Shown: positions 29,752 through 38,749, counted from the first letter of the stretch. The stretch is DNA of 64,000 nt from Lachnospiraceae bacterium (GCA_017938315.1 JAGBBV010000010.1:1-64000); one strand, 5' to 3'. Numbers and translations are program-made. The notes: generated by a model from the letters alone, not told the origin.

Positions 29752-29943
29752 TTATAAAGCTTCAATCTTCGCCATCAAATCATCCACGTTCATTCCGTGA
29801 ACCATAGCAGCTTCCTCAAGACTTTCGCCCTGTGCGGAAGGGCATCCCAAACAGTGCATACCTGCTTCCAATAAAATAGGTGCAACAGCCGGGTTTGTCC
29901 TTAAAATTTCTCCGATTGTCATGTCCTTGGTAATCTGTGCCAT
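29752..29943 (-). CDS. DUF1858 family small protein
   Basis: A 63-residue protein of the DUF1858 family: [20 protein letters not shown], then [20 protein letters not shown]. The C-x2-C pair in MHCLGC is typical; the family often accompanies hybrid-cluster or redox proteins, but its role is not known. I chose the ATG at 29943 because AGGAGG lies 9 nt upstream; two in-frame ATGs further up have no site. It is divergent from the pyruvate formate-lyase operon and convergent with the hydrogenase-chemoreceptor. Confidence 0.85.
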   Translation of the reverse strand: MAQITKDMTIGEILRTNPAVAPILLEAGMHCLGCPSAQGESLEEAAMVHGMNVDDLMAKIEAL

Positions 29944-30065
29944 CTGTAACAACCTCCTTCTATCAGTCATTGCAATATTTAGTATAATACTTTCCCCACT
30001 GCATGGCAAGAATATTTCTTCTTTTCATTTTTTGGCTTTGTATAGAAAAAAGTACATTCCCTTGC

Positions 30066-30094
30066 TTGACCTTGAAAGTCTTGTAACATATAAT
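30066..30094 (+). promoter_or_regulatory. Promoter of the split pyruvate formate-lyase operon
   Basis: TTGACC (30066-30071) and TATAAT (30089-30094) are separated by 17 nt, nearly consensus. The leader is about 65 nt long and ends in the strong ribosome binding site AGGAGG at 30150-30155. This agrees with high expression of PFL. Confidence 0.8.
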
Positions 30095-30165
30095 AAAAGT
30101 ACGGTATCAGCATAGTTTTTTATGCATAAATAAATTTAAATTTTTAATTAGGAGGCTTACGCAAA

Positions 30166-32205
30166 ATGAGACCAGAATGGAACAATTTTGTAGCAGGCAA
30201 GTGGGAGAACGAAGTTAACGTACGTGACTTCATTCAGAAAAACTATCATCCTTATGATGGCGATGAATCCTTCTTGGCAGAAGCTACACAGGACACCAAA
30301 GACTTATGGCAGATGGTACTTGAATTACAGAAAAAGGAACGTGAAGCAGGCGGCGTACTTGATATGGATACAAAGGTTGTATCTACTATTACATCACACG
30401 CTCCCGGTTATCTTGACAAATCCAAAGAAAAAATCGTTGGATTCCAGACAGATAAGCCCTTCAAGCGTTCTCTTCAGCCTTACGGCGGTATCAGAATGGC
30501 AGAAAAAGCTTGTTCTGACAACGGTTATGAAGTAGATGCTGAAATCAGCGAATTCTTCTCAACCCACAGAAAGACACATAATGCAGGATGTTTCGATGCT
30601 TACAATGAAGAAATGAGAGCTTGTCGTTCTTCTCACATCATTACAGGTCTTCCTGATGCTTACGGACGTGGACGTATCATCGGTGACTACAGACGTGTTG
30701 CTTTATACGGTATCGACTTCTTAATTCAGGACAAACTTGCTCAGAAAGAATCTACAGGACGTGTTATGACAGATGATGTTATCCGTCTTCGTGAAGAAAT
30801 CTCTGAGCAGATTGTTGCTTTGAAGATGATGAAGGAAATGGCAGCATCTTATGGTTGCGATATTTCCAAACCCGCTACTAACGTTAAGGAAGCTATCCAG
30901 GCTACTTACTTTGGTTATTTATGTGCAGTTAAGGAACAGAACGGTGCTGCTATGTCCCTTGGACGTACATCTACATTCCTTGATTGCTACGCAGAAAGAG
31001 ACTTAGCTAACGGAACATTTACAGAATCTGAAATTCAGGAATTCGTTGATCACTTCATCATGAAATTACGTTGCATCAAATTTGCCCGTACACCTGAATA
31101 CAATCAGATTTTCGCAGGTGACCCTGTATGGGTAACTGAATCCTTAGCAGGTGTTGGTGTTGACGGACGTCACATGGTAACAAAGATGAGCTTCCGTTAC
31201 TTACACACATTGACAAACTTAGGTGCCAGCCCTGAACCTAACTTAACAGTTCTCTGGTCACCCAGACTTCCTGAAAACTTCAAGAGATACTGTGCAAAGA
31301 TGTCCATCTTAACATCTTCCATCCAGTATGAAAACGATGAACTTATGAGACCTGACCACAGTGATGACTACGGTATCGCTTGTTGTGTATCTTCCATGGT
31401 TATCGGTAAGGAAATGCAGTTCTTCGGAGCACGTGCTAACCTTGCTAAATGTTTACTTTACGCTTTAAACGGCGGTGTAGACGAAGTTACCAAGAAACAG
31501 GTTGGTCCTAAATATCGTCCTGTTGAAGGTGATGTTCTTGACTATGATGACGTTATGAGCAAATTCATGGATATGGTTGAATGGCAGGCTGATGTATATG
31601 TAAATACACTTAACATCATTCACTATATGCATGACAAATACTGCTATGAAAGAGCTGAAATGGCACTTCATGACAGAGACGTTAAGAGATACTTCGCAAC
31701 AGGTGTTGCAGGTCTTTCCATCGTAGCTGACTCCTTATCAGCTATTAAGTATGCTAAGGTTGAAGTTATCAGAGATGAAGACGGCGTTATCGTTGACTTC
31801 AAGACAACAGGTGACTTCCCTAAATACGGTAACGATGATGACCGTGTAGATAGCATTGCTCAGGAAGTTGTTACTAAGTTCATGACAGCTATCAGAAGAC
31901 ATCATACTTACAGAAACGGTGTTCCTACAACATCCATCCTTACAATTACTTCCAACGTAACATATGGTAAGGCTACAGGTAACACACCTGACGGACGTAA
32001 GAAAGGACAGCCTTTTGCACCCGGTGCTAACCCGATGCACGGACGCGATACTCATGGTGCAGTAGCTTCCTTATCTTCCGTTTCCAAACTTCCTTTCAAG
32101 GATGCACAGGATGGTATTTCCAATACCTTCACTATCATCCCCGGAGCTCTTGGTAAAGAAGATCAGGTATTTGCAGGTGATATTGAAATCGATTTAAACA
32201 AATAA
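30166..32205 (+). CDS. pflB: Pyruvate formate-lyase core subunit lacking the glycyl-radical domain
   Basis: A 679-residue protein that matches formate acetyltransferase from its N-terminus ([20 protein letters not shown]) through the catalytic Cys pair C406-C407 in [20 protein letters not shown]. It continues to [20 protein letters not shown] and then ends [15 protein letters not shown] with a TAA. In ordinary PflB (about 740-760 residues) the glycyl-radical domain follows this point in the same chain. Here it is encoded by a separate gene at 32466. The stop is followed by a full ribosome binding site for the next gene, so this is not a simple frameshift. The reaction is pyruvate plus CoA to formate plus acetyl-CoA. 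The core alone cannot carry the radical. Confidence 0.93.
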   Translation: MRPEWNNFVAGKWENEVNVRDFIQKNYHPYDGDESFLAEATQDTKDLWQMVLELQKKEREAGGVLDMDTKVVSTITSHAPGYLDKSKEKIVGFQTDKPFKRSLQPYGGIRMAEKACSDNGYEVDAEISEFFSTHRKTHNAGCFDAYNEEMRACRSSHIITGLPDAYGRGRIIGDYRRVALYGIDFLIQDKLAQKESTGRVMTDDVIRLREEISEQIVALKMMKEMAASYGCDISKPATNVKEAIQATYFGYLCAVKEQNGAAMSLGRTSTFLDCYAERDLANGTFTESEIQEFVDHFIMKLRCIKFARTPEYNQIFAGDPVWVTESLAGVGVDGRHMVTKMSFRYLHTLTNLGASPEPNLTVLWSPRLPENFKRYCAKMSILTSSIQYENDELMRPDHSDDYGIACCVSSMVIGKEMQFFGARANLAKCLLYALNGGVDEVTKKQVGPKYRPVEGDVLDYDDVMSKFMDMVEWQADVYVNTLNIIHYMHDKYCYERAEMALHDRDVKRYFATGVAGLSIVADSLSAIKYAKVEVIRDEDGVIVDFKTTGDFPKYGNDDDRVDSIAQEVVTKFMTAIRRHHTYRNGVPTTSILTITSNVTYGKATGNTPDGRKKGQPFAPGANPMHGRDTHGAVASLSSVSKLPFKDAQDGISNTFTIIPGALGKEDQVFAGDIEIDLNK

Positions 32206-32240
32206 GAGCAAATTGACATCTTTCCTTAAGGAGGTACGCT

Positions 32241-32444
32241 ATGGACGAGAAAACAATGATTGATGACCTTGTAAAAATGCTTGATTCCGGCATGGCTATG
32301 GGTGTAGGACACATCAATGTTGACACCGATTCTACAAGCGATAAATCTAAAGAAGTTCAGACTATGGGATGCTCGGATTGTTCCAGAACTCCTCTGGCTT
32401 GTAGCGTTCCTACCTTACAGGACGGATTAGACGATTTTCACTAA
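32241..32444 (+). CDS. Small protein resembling the first part of a glycyl-radical domain, with Cys-rich tail
   Basis: A 67-residue protein with AAGGAGG 6 nt upstream of its ATG. Residues 6-30 (MIDDLVKMLDSGMAMGVGHI and NVDTD) align without gaps to the start of the 81-residue radical protein ([20 protein letters not shown]), with nine identities by eye. The part that would hold the RVSGYA glycine loop is absent. Instead the tail carries C44, C47 and C54 (GCSDCSRTPLAC) and an acidic end LQDGLDDFH. It lies between the PFL core and the radical subunit in one operon. It might dock on the core as a placeholder or redox switch. I do not know a described family. Confidence 0.75.
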   Translation: MDEKTMIDDLVKMLDSGMAMGVGHINVDTDSTSDKSKEVQTMGCSDCSRTPLACSVPTLQDGLDDFH

Positions 32445-32465
32445 AATAACAGGAGGTAAACAATC

Positions 32466-32711
32466 ATGGCAGCAGTAAGTGCAGCACAGGTAGATAACCT
32501 GGTTTCATTATTAGATGGTTATTCAGTAAAAGGTGGACATCACCTTAACGTTAATGTATTAAACAGAGAAATGCTTTTAGATGCTCAGCAGCATCCTGAA
32601 AACTATCCTCAGCTTACAATCCGTGTTTCCGGATACGCTGTTAACTTCATCAAGTTAACACCCGAACAGCAGGCTGACGTTATTTCCCGTACATTCCATG
32701 AATCCATCTAA
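32466..32711 (+). CDS. Free-standing glycyl-radical domain of pyruvate formate-lyase (GrcA-like)
   Basis: An 81-residue protein with AGGAGG 9 nt before the ATG. It corresponds to the C-terminal 80 residues of Pfl[21 protein letters not shown], then EMLLDA and the radical loop [12 protein letters not shown] with G56 as the radical site. It ends [14 protein letters not shown]. In E. coli a similar small protein (GrcA/YfiD) rescues oxygen-damaged PFL. Here the domain is the only one encoded in the operon, because the core gene lacks its own. It must assemble with the core and be activated by PflA (37691-38446). Confidence 0.93.
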   Translation: MAAVSAAQVDNLVSLLDGYSVKGGHHLNVNVLNREMLLDAQQHPENYPQLTIRVSGYAVNFIKLTPEQQADVISRTFHESI

Positions 32712-32739
32712 TTAGGACTCGTAATTTAAAATGTATAGC

Positions 32740-32773
32740 AAAACTCCGGTTGATTATTCAACCGGAGTTTTTT
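32740..32773. terminator. Bidirectional terminator after the pfl operon
   Basis: AAAACTCCGGTTGA (32740-32753) pairs with TCAACCGGAGTTTT (32758-32771) around the loop TTAT, then TT. The convergent XRE gene ends inside the loop. Confidence 0.88.
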
Positions 32774-32978
32774 CATCTCTCTGAAATTCCATAATATCGC
32801 CGGGCTGACAGTCCAGCACATCACAAATTGCATTTAACGTAGAAAATCTGATTGCGCTGACCTTTCCCGTTTTTATATTGGATAGATTGACATTTGCAAT
32901 CCCTACTTTTTCAGCCAACTCGTTTAACGACATCTTTCTGTCTGCCATCATTCTGTCAAGTCTTAATATAATCGCCAT
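32754..32978 (-). CDS. Small XRE/Cro-type HTH regulator (YozG-like)
   Basis: A 74-residue protein that is all HTH: MAIILRLDRMMADRKMSLNE, LAEKVGIANVNLSNIKTGKV, then SAIRFSTLNAICDVLDCQPG. This matches the short YozG-type regulators that are usually encoded next to DUF2975 membrane proteins, as here (14 nt downstream of one). It probably represses its own operon. Confidence 0.85.
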   Translation of the reverse strand: MAIILRLDRMMADRKMSLNELAEKVGIANVNLSNIKTGKVSAIRFSTLNAICDVLDCQPGDIMEFQRDEKTPVE

Positions 32979-32992
32979 ATCACACCTCCATC

Positions 32993-33529
32993 TTATAATG
33001 TTTCATCAGACAGCTTCTGAAGTTCACATCCATACTCAAAAATATGAAGCACACACCAAAGAGCAAGTCCTGTGATTAGTCCAATTAGCAAGCTGTTTAA
33101 AGCAGAAATAACTGTAATAATGATAAAGGCAATCTTCATGTCTTTTACTATTGCAGGTACAAACGGCGAATAGCTTTCCTTCAGATCTTTAAAAATCTTT
33201 CCAATAAAGTGAAATATTACTGCCGTTCCAAATAAAATCAAACCTCCTGTAGCAACATAAGCCACAAAAACATAGGCTGTGTATCCATTTTCCAATATGT
33301 CTCTTGTCATCTCATCGCTCATACCGTCAAACACTTCGCTAATTGCTACCGCTCCGCTACTCACTTCGTTTGCCACCTGTTCATTAATTTGATTTGCAGT
33401 TGCAAGACATATGATGCCTGCTACAATAATAATTACTCCCATCACAATACAAAAAATCTTTGCAATATTAGTTACTAACAAAACCTTCTTACTTGTCTTT
33501 TGAATTTTTTCAATCATTTGCTGATTCAT
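32993..33529 (-). CDS. DUF2975-like membrane protein
   Basis: A 178-residue protein with four hydrophobic segments (IFCIVMGVIIIVAGIICLAT, VFVAYVATGGLILFGTAVIF, MKIAFIIITVISALNSLLIG, ITGLALWCVLHIFEYG). Size, topology and the downstream YozG-like regulator fit the DUF2975 family; the function is unknown. I chose the ATG at 33529 (GAGGG about 9 nt upstream) over 33544. Confidence 0.7.
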   Translation of the reverse strand: MNQQMIEKIQKTSKKVLLVTNIAKIFCIVMGVIIIVAGIICLATANQINEQVANEVSSGAVAISEVFDGMSDEMTRDILENGYTAYVFVAYVATGGLILFGTAVIFHFIGKIFKDLKESYSPFVPAIVKDMKIAFIIITVISALNSLLIGLITGLALWCVLHIFEYGCELQKLSDETL

Positions 33530-33683
33530 AATCTTTTCCCTCATCTCTTTCTTTTTTTACTTTTATTATGTTTTTCGGTTGCATGCATTTCCCTTTGATG
33601 ATGTTATCATAGCACCGACAAATATGTTTGTCAATATATTTTTAATGTTTTTCGTTAAATTTATTATTTTTATCATTCTTATA

Positions 33684-33720
33684 CAAAAATCGCATAAGTG
33701 AATTACTTCACTTATGCGAT
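33684..33720 (-). terminator. Terminator after the tandem diguanylate cyclases
   Basis: ATCGCATAAGTGAA (33689-33702) pairs with TTCACTTATGCGAT (33707-33720), a 14-bp stem. On the minus strand it is followed by TTTTT. It ends the 33753-35615 gene. Confidence 0.85.
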
Positions 33721-33752
33721 CCATTAAATGCTCGATTAACAGAAAAAATATG

Positions 33753-35615
33753 TTATTTTCTCTCTACTTTTTTATTTTTCTTTTGCGTATACATTCTTTT
33801 ATCTGCCATCTGTATACATGCCATAAGTGGCAAATTCTTCTCTTCATTAATACAGCAAATTCCAAAGCTTGCTCCAAATGGGTATTTTTCTTTAACAAGT
33901 TCCGCCTCTTCGCTAATTGCCTTATTAAATAATTCCGAGAACTCTAAGTGGCGGTCTCTGCTATCGGAAACCAAAAGCATTACAAATTCGTCACCACCAA
34001 TTCTGGCACACACTTCTTCTTCATTTGCAAGTTTCTGCATTACCCTCGCCAGTCGCGTCAGCGCATCATCTCCCATGGCATGTCCAAAGGTATCATTAAT
34101 ATATTTAAGTCCATCCATATCGATACTGACAATGCTCAAATAGCGCTTATCTTCTTTGGTAGTTTTATATAATTCTCTCAGTTTGCTTTCATAGCCTCTC
34201 CGGTTATAAATGCCGGTCAGTGTATCCAGTAAATACATCTTTTTGATTTCTTCCAAACCAATTACTTCCCGGTGCATTGAGGCATCTTCTATGGCATTCG
34301 CAAGAGCCACTAAGTATGCCTGCAGGAACGAATTCGGCCATTCATTCTCATTAAAGATAACCGCTACATATCCAACGCATTTACTTTGGCGATGAACCGA
34401 AAACATCATATACATCTGTGATTCATCTGTTTCAAGATATTTAGAAGGTAATAATTCCCCCCTAGGAAACATCTCTTCGCACTCCACAGTACGTTGATTA
34501 TCAGAAAAGATTCTTTTTAGAATCATATTTTGGGAATAAAATGTGTTTTCCAAGCGGCTATTTTCATCGCACAAACATATATAGAATTTTTTATACCCAA
34601 TATTCTTTGCATAGTTTTCTGCTACACGCAGATACTCTTTCTCTTCATAGACACCCTGTAACTCAGTAGTCATAAAAACAATTCTTTGGATTTGTGTTTG
34701 CTGTACATATATCTGATGTAACATATCCGCCCACTCTTTATATGCACTTTGGACACCGCATCCGCAACTTCTTCCAAAAACCAACTCTGTCTGAATTTTT
34801 TCTTCCACCGGCTGTTCTCTATGATTTACTAGATTATCAATCATATCAACAGCTTTCTGTGCCATCTTGTTAAAAGGAACATTAATGGTCGTTAATGATG
34901 GAATATTCTGTCTCGCTTCCACGGTATTATCATATCCTGATACACAAACTTGCTCCGGAATAGATATTCTTCTCTTTTTCAACTCTTCACAAACAGAAAA
35001 AGCCATATAGTCATTTGAACAGATAATAGCCTGTGGATAAGTACTGCGTCCTTCCATAAACCAGTCTACAGCTTCTTTCCCTTTATCACGCCAGAAATTA
35101 CCATTAAACACCATATGCTCTGTAACTTCTATATCCGCTTCCTTCATGACGTTTAAGAAACCTTTATATCTGGCCTGCGCATCCGGTGCTTCTGCTTTTC
35201 CTTTCATAAAGCAAATATCCCGGAATCCATGTTCATAAACAAAGTGTTTTGTTATGTCTTCCATCGCTTTCACATCGTCAATCACTACACTGTAAAAGCC
35301 TTGTTTCCCTGCCCTTAAGTAAACTACCGGACACTTAGCATATTTCTTTAAACGCTCTTCAAGAATCCCACTCATTCCGGCAATGTCAAAAGTGTCGTCA
35401 CATACAATGATGCCATCAAGAGCATCAAAAACAGCAAGCTCTGTAGAACTGATTTCTCCTTGTGTATACATGATATCATTGCCGTAGGAACCATATGATG
35501 CCAGCACGAAAACGTCATAATTTAATTCTTTTGCTCTTTGATAAATAGATGCCAATGCCACCTTTGCATAAGTGGCAGTTGCTTCACCCATATATACTCC
35601 GATTCTTTTTCTCAT
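33753..35615 (-). CDS. Cytoplasmic diguanylate cyclase with LacI-type sensor domain (copy 1)
   Basis: A 620-residue protein. It starts directly with a LacI/periplasmic-binding-type sensor (RIGVYMGEATATYAKVALAS; FRDICFMKGKAEAPDAQARY; residues about 1-285) without the usual HTH or a signal peptide. A CGC motif (RSCGCGVQ) and a middle region of about 150 residues follow, then a GGDEF domain at about 455-615 with an intact RIGGDEFVML active site. No RxxD inhibitory site is seen upstream of it. It should make c-di-GMP in response to a small ligand, perhaps a sugar. The ATG at 35615 has GGAGG 7 nt upstream. It is a tandem paralogue of the next gene. Confidence 0.85.
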   Translation of the reverse strand: MRKRIGVYMGEATATYAKVALASIYQRAKELNYDVFVLASYGSYGNDIMYTQGEISSTELAVFDALDGIIVCDDTFDIAGMSGILEERLKKYAKCPVVYLRAGKQGFYSVVIDDVKAMEDITKHFVYEHGFRDICFMKGKAEAPDAQARYKGFLNVMKEADIEVTEHMVFNGNFWRDKGKEAVDWFMEGRSTYPQAIICSNDYMAFSVCEELKKRRISIPEQVCVSGYDNTVEARQNIPSLTTINVPFNKMAQKAVDMIDNLVNHREQPVEEKIQTELVFGRSCGCGVQSAYKEWADMLHQIYVQQTQIQRIVFMTTELQGVYEEKEYLRVAENYAKNIGYKKFYICLCDENSRLENTFYSQNMILKRIFSDNQRTVECEEMFPRGELLPSKYLETDESQMYMMFSVHRQSKCVGYVAVIFNENEWPNSFLQAYLVALANAIEDASMHREVIGLEEIKKMYLLDTLTGIYNRRGYESKLRELYKTTKEDKRYLSIVSIDMDGLKYINDTFGHAMGDDALTRLARVMQKLANEEEVCARIGGDEFVMLLVSDSRDRHLEFSELFNKAISEEAELVKEKYPFGASFGICCINEEKNLPLMACIQMADKRMYTQKKNKKVERK

Positions 35616-35639
35616 ATGCAAACCTCCACAAGAGAAATT

Positions 35640-37517
35640 CTAACCTTCGCTAACTGACGCCTCTTTCTCCTTTTTATTCTTCTTTTGCATATACATTCTC
35701 TTATCAGCCATTTGTATACATGCCATCAACGGCAAGTTCTTTTCTTCATTAATGCAACAGATTCCTAAACTTGCTCCGAATGGATAAGGTTTTCCAAAGC
35801 GTTCCGCTTCTTCCTTAATTGCCTTATCAAACAAAGCAGGAAAATTCAGGTGACGGTCTCTGCTCTCAGATAGTAGTAGCATTACAAATTCGTCCCCGCC
35901 AATTCTTGCACACACTTCATCTTTATCGGCCAACGACCTCATTACTATTGCAAGACGGGCCAGTGCCTCATCTCCTTCTGCATGACCATAATTATCATTG
36001 ATGTATTTAAGCCCATCCATATCGATACTGACAATGCTTAGGTAACGTTTGTCATCGTTTAAATTATCATATAATTCTCTCAGTTTATTTTCGTATCCTC
36101 TTCTGTTGTAAATTCCTGTAAGCGGATCCAACATATATATCTTTTTAATTTCTTCCAATCCCAATACTTCCTGATGCATTCTGGAGTCTTCAATGGCATT
36201 GGCAAGAACTACAAGGTATGCTTGCAGGAATGAATCCAGCCATTCCTTTTCATCAAGGATAATTCCCGTATAACCAAAGCACTTGGTTTTGTAGTGAATG
36301 GAAAACAAGAAATAAGCCTCCGGTTCATCCTCATTAAGAAATGTTTTAGGAAGCAGTTCACTTCTGCAAAACTTTTCCTCACACTCTGTTGCACGTTGGT
36401 TTGCTGTCATTATCCTCTTAAGAATCATGTTCTTGGAGTAGAATTCATTTTCTCCTCTGCTCTCCTCATCACAGAAGCAGAAACACATCTTCTTATGGTT
36501 AATATTCTTAGCATAATTTTCAGCAATACGCAGATAATCCTTTTCCTCGTAGGTTCCCTGCAGTTCTGTGGTCATAAATACAATCCTCTGTATCTGTGTA
36601 TGCTGAATATAAATCTTACGTGACATTTCCGGCCACTCTGTATACTCTTCCTGCACACCACAACCGCAGCTTTTCCTGAACACCATTTCCGTTTGCACTT
36701 TTTCAACTCTTTCCTGTTTTCTTCCATTGCAAACGTTATCTATCATTTCGACTGCTTTAATTGCCATCTTATCAAAAGGAATATTGATGGTTGTCAAAGA
36801 AGGGATATATAATCTGGCTTCTTCCAAATTATCATACCCTGAAACACATACTTCTTCCGGCACTGATATTCCCCGTTTCTTTAACTCTTCACATACTGAA
36901 AGTGCCATAAAGTCATTAGAACAAATAATAGCCTGTGGATATTTTTCCCGGCCTTCCATAAACCAATCCACAGCTTCTTTTCCCTTGTCACGCCAATAAT
37001 TCCCTTGGAAAACCATATGCTCGGTAACACCGATTCCCGCTTCATCCATTACATTTAAAAAGCCCTGATAGCGGTCTTTGGCATCCTGGTACTCTTTTTT
37101 TCCTTTCATAAAGCAAATATCCCGGAATCCATGGTCATAGACAAAGTGTCTGGTCACATCCTCCATGGCCTTAACATCATCTATCAATATATTATAAAAT
37201 TTTTCCTTAGGTACTCTCAAGTATACTACCGGGCATTTTGCTTCTTTTTTAAGACGCTTTTCAAGTGCCACATCCATACCTACAATATCAAAGGTATCAT
37301 CGCACACAATAATTCCGTCCAGTGTTGACAAATCAGGCAATTCTATCATGCCCATCTCACCTTGGGCATACAAAATATCGTCACTATATAGCCCAAAGGA
37401 TGCAAAGACAAAAACATCATAATTAAGCTCTTTGGCTTTTGTAAAAATTGCATCCAGCACAACTCTTTGGTAAGTTGCCGCTGCCTCTCCAATAAAAATT
37501 CCGATTCGTCTTCTCAT
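35640..37517 (-). CDS. Cytoplasmic diguanylate cyclase with LacI-type sensor domain (copy 2)
   Basis: A 625-residue paralogue of the downstream gene, alike along its whole length: RIGIFIGEAAATYQRVVLDA; FRDICFMKGKKEYQDAKDRY; RKSCGCGVQ; RIGGDEFVMLLLSESRDRH. The most variable stretches are in the sensor half, so the two copies may see different ligands. There is no HTH and no membrane segment. The ATG at 37517 has GGAGG 8 nt upstream. It is divergent from pflA and only 25 bp before copy 1, so the two are cotranscribed. Confidence 0.85.
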   Translation of the reverse strand: MRRRIGIFIGEAAATYQRVVLDAIFTKAKELNYDVFVFASFGLYSDDILYAQGEMGMIELPDLSTLDGIIVCDDTFDIVGMDVALEKRLKKEAKCPVVYLRVPKEKFYNILIDDVKAMEDVTRHFVYDHGFRDICFMKGKKEYQDAKDRYQGFLNVMDEAGIGVTEHMVFQGNYWRDKGKEAVDWFMEGREKYPQAIICSNDFMALSVCEELKKRGISVPEEVCVSGYDNLEEARLYIPSLTTINIPFDKMAIKAVEMIDNVCNGRKQERVEKVQTEMVFRKSCGCGVQEEYTEWPEMSRKIYIQHTQIQRIVFMTTELQGTYEEKDYLRIAENYAKNINHKKMCFCFCDEESRGENEFYSKNMILKRIMTANQRATECEEKFCRSELLPKTFLNEDEPEAYFLFSIHYKTKCFGYTGIILDEKEWLDSFLQAYLVVLANAIEDSRMHQEVLGLEEIKKIYMLDPLTGIYNRRGYENKLRELYDNLNDDKRYLSIVSIDMDGLKYINDNYGHAEGDEALARLAIVMRSLADKDEVCARIGGDEFVMLLLSESRDRHLNFPALFDKAIKEEAERFGKPYPFGASLGICCINEEKNLPLMACIQMADKRMYMQKKNKKEKEASVSEG

Positions 37518-37606
37518 ATGTAAACCCTCCAAAAAAGAATCCCTCTTTATAATTTTACTCTTATTAAAAAGGAATTACAACCGCTATTTCCCATATCCAT
37601 GATTTA

Positions 37607-37635
37607 TTGGCAAATTTGCTTTTTTTTGATATACT
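37607..37635 (+). promoter_or_regulatory. Promoter of pflA
   Basis: TTGGCA (37607-37612) and TATACT (37630-37635) are 17 nt apart. Transcription would start near 37642, about 50 nt before the ATG. The divergent cyclase gene starts at 37517. Confidence 0.7.
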
Positions 37636-37690
37636 ATATTTGTTTATTATGTTGATAAACAAAATAGACATTTTTCGAGAGGAGTTTTTT

Positions 37691-38446
37691 ATGCAAGGCA
37701 GAATTCATTCACTGGAAAGTTTCGGAACCGTCGATGGTCCCGGCACAAGGTTTGTTGTGTTTGTGCAAGGATGCCCCATGCGCTGTGCCTATTGTCACAA
37801 TCCCGACACATGGGCGATGAATGGCGGTACATTAATGGATCCGGAATACATTTACGAACAATACAAAAGAAATGAAAGTTTTTATAAAAACGGCGGAATT
37901 ACTGTAACCGGCGGTGAGCCTCTTATGCAGATTGACTTTTTAATTGACTTATTTACCATTGCTAAAAAGGACAACGTGCATACTTGTATTGACACTTCCG
38001 GCATCGCTTATAATGAAAACAACGCGCCCCTTATTGAAAAGTTAGATAAGCTTATGGCGTTAACAGATTTGGTTATGCTTGATATCAAACACATTGACCC
38101 CGAAAAGCACATGGAACTGACATCCCAACCTAATGAACAGATTTTAGCATTTGCGAAATACCTGAATAAAAAAAATGTGGATATGTGGATTCGCCATGTA
38201 GTTGTTCCCGGCCTTACCGATGATGACAAGTATCTTTTTGATTTAGGCTATTTTATCGGACAGTTCTCTAACTTAAAAGCATTGGACGTGCTCCCTTATC
38301 ACACCATGGGAGAAAACAAATACGAGAAGCTTAATATGACTTATAAATTAGCAGGTGTTCCTGCTATGGACAAGAAAAAAGTAGTCGAAAAGAAAGAAGT
38401 GATTCTTGATGGCATCCGCAAGCGGCGCATGGAAATGACATCATAA
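37691..38446 (+). CDS. pflA: Pyruvate formate-lyase activating enzyme (radical SAM)
   Basis: A 251-residue protein with the radical-SAM motif C-x3-C-x2-C in GCPMRCAYCHNPDTW. It also has the GGE motif ITVTGGEPLMQ and the start MQGRIHSLESFGTVDGPGTR typical of PFL activases. It uses S-adenosylmethionine and a [4Fe-4S] cluster to place the radical on Gly56 of the separate glycyl-radical subunit. ATG 37691 has GAGAGGAG 6 nt upstream; in-frame codons to 37607 lie in the promoter. It is about 5 kb from the PFL genes rather than adjacent. Confidence 0.95.
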   Translation: MQGRIHSLESFGTVDGPGTRFVVFVQGCPMRCAYCHNPDTWAMNGGTLMDPEYIYEQYKRNESFYKNGGITVTGGEPLMQIDFLIDLFTIAKKDNVHTCIDTSGIAYNENNAPLIEKLDKLMALTDLVMLDIKHIDPEKHMELTSQPNEQILAFAKYLNKKNVDMWIRHVVVPGLTDDDKYLFDLGYFIGQFSNLKALDVLPYHTMGENKYEKLNMTYKLAGVPAMDKKKVVEKKEVILDGIRKRRMEMTS

Positions 38447-38479
38447 AATACTAATTTTTATTTGTTAAATTTTTATCGT

Positions 38480-38508
38480 TTTACTTGTATTCTCCATCCG
38501 TTTATATT
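38480..38508 (+). promoter_or_regulatory. Probable promoter of the ferredoxin gene
   Basis: TTTACT (38480-38485) and TATATT (38503-38508) are 17 nt apart. The leader of about 45 nt ends in AAGGAGGA at 38543-38550. Confidence 0.55.
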
Positions 38509-38557
38509 AAAATAGGAGTTAGGATTAATAAGCAAAACATTTAAGGAGGATAATATT

Positions 38558-38728
38558 ATGGCTTACGTTATTAGTGACGCTTGTATTTCTTGTGGTGCTT
38601 GTGCAGGTCAGTGTCCTGTTGGTGCTATTTCTGAAGGAGACGGCAAATTTGAAATCGATGCTAACACATGCATTAGCTGTGGTTCTTGTGCAGGTGGATG
38701 TCCTGTTGGTGCTATTTCTGAAGAATAA
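38558..38728 (+). CDS. 2[4Fe-4S] ferredoxin
   Basis: A 56-residue protein with two clusters of C-x2-C-x2-C-x3-C: DACISCGACAGQCPVGAI and NTCISCGSCAGGCPVGAI. The sequence is a near-perfect internal duplication, as in clostridial ferredoxins. AAGGAGGA lies 7 nt before the ATG. It carries electrons for pyruvate oxidation, hydrogenases or activation of PFL. It directly follows pflA but has its own promoter and terminator. Confidence 0.95.
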   Translation: MAYVISDACISCGACAGQCPVGAISEGDGKFEIDANTCISCGSCAGGCPVGAISEE

Positions 38729-38749
38729 ATTTCACAAGGATTTAAGAAG

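Noticed and set aside
30166-32711. The split PFL as a sequencing frameshift or nonsense error
   Set aside because: The parts are 260 bp apart, with a third gene and two independent strong ribosome binding sites between them, and no single change restores one frame.
33753-37517. The tandem cyclases as LacI repressors
   Set aside because: There is no HTH before the sensor domain; the proteins begin directly with the first strand of the binding fold.
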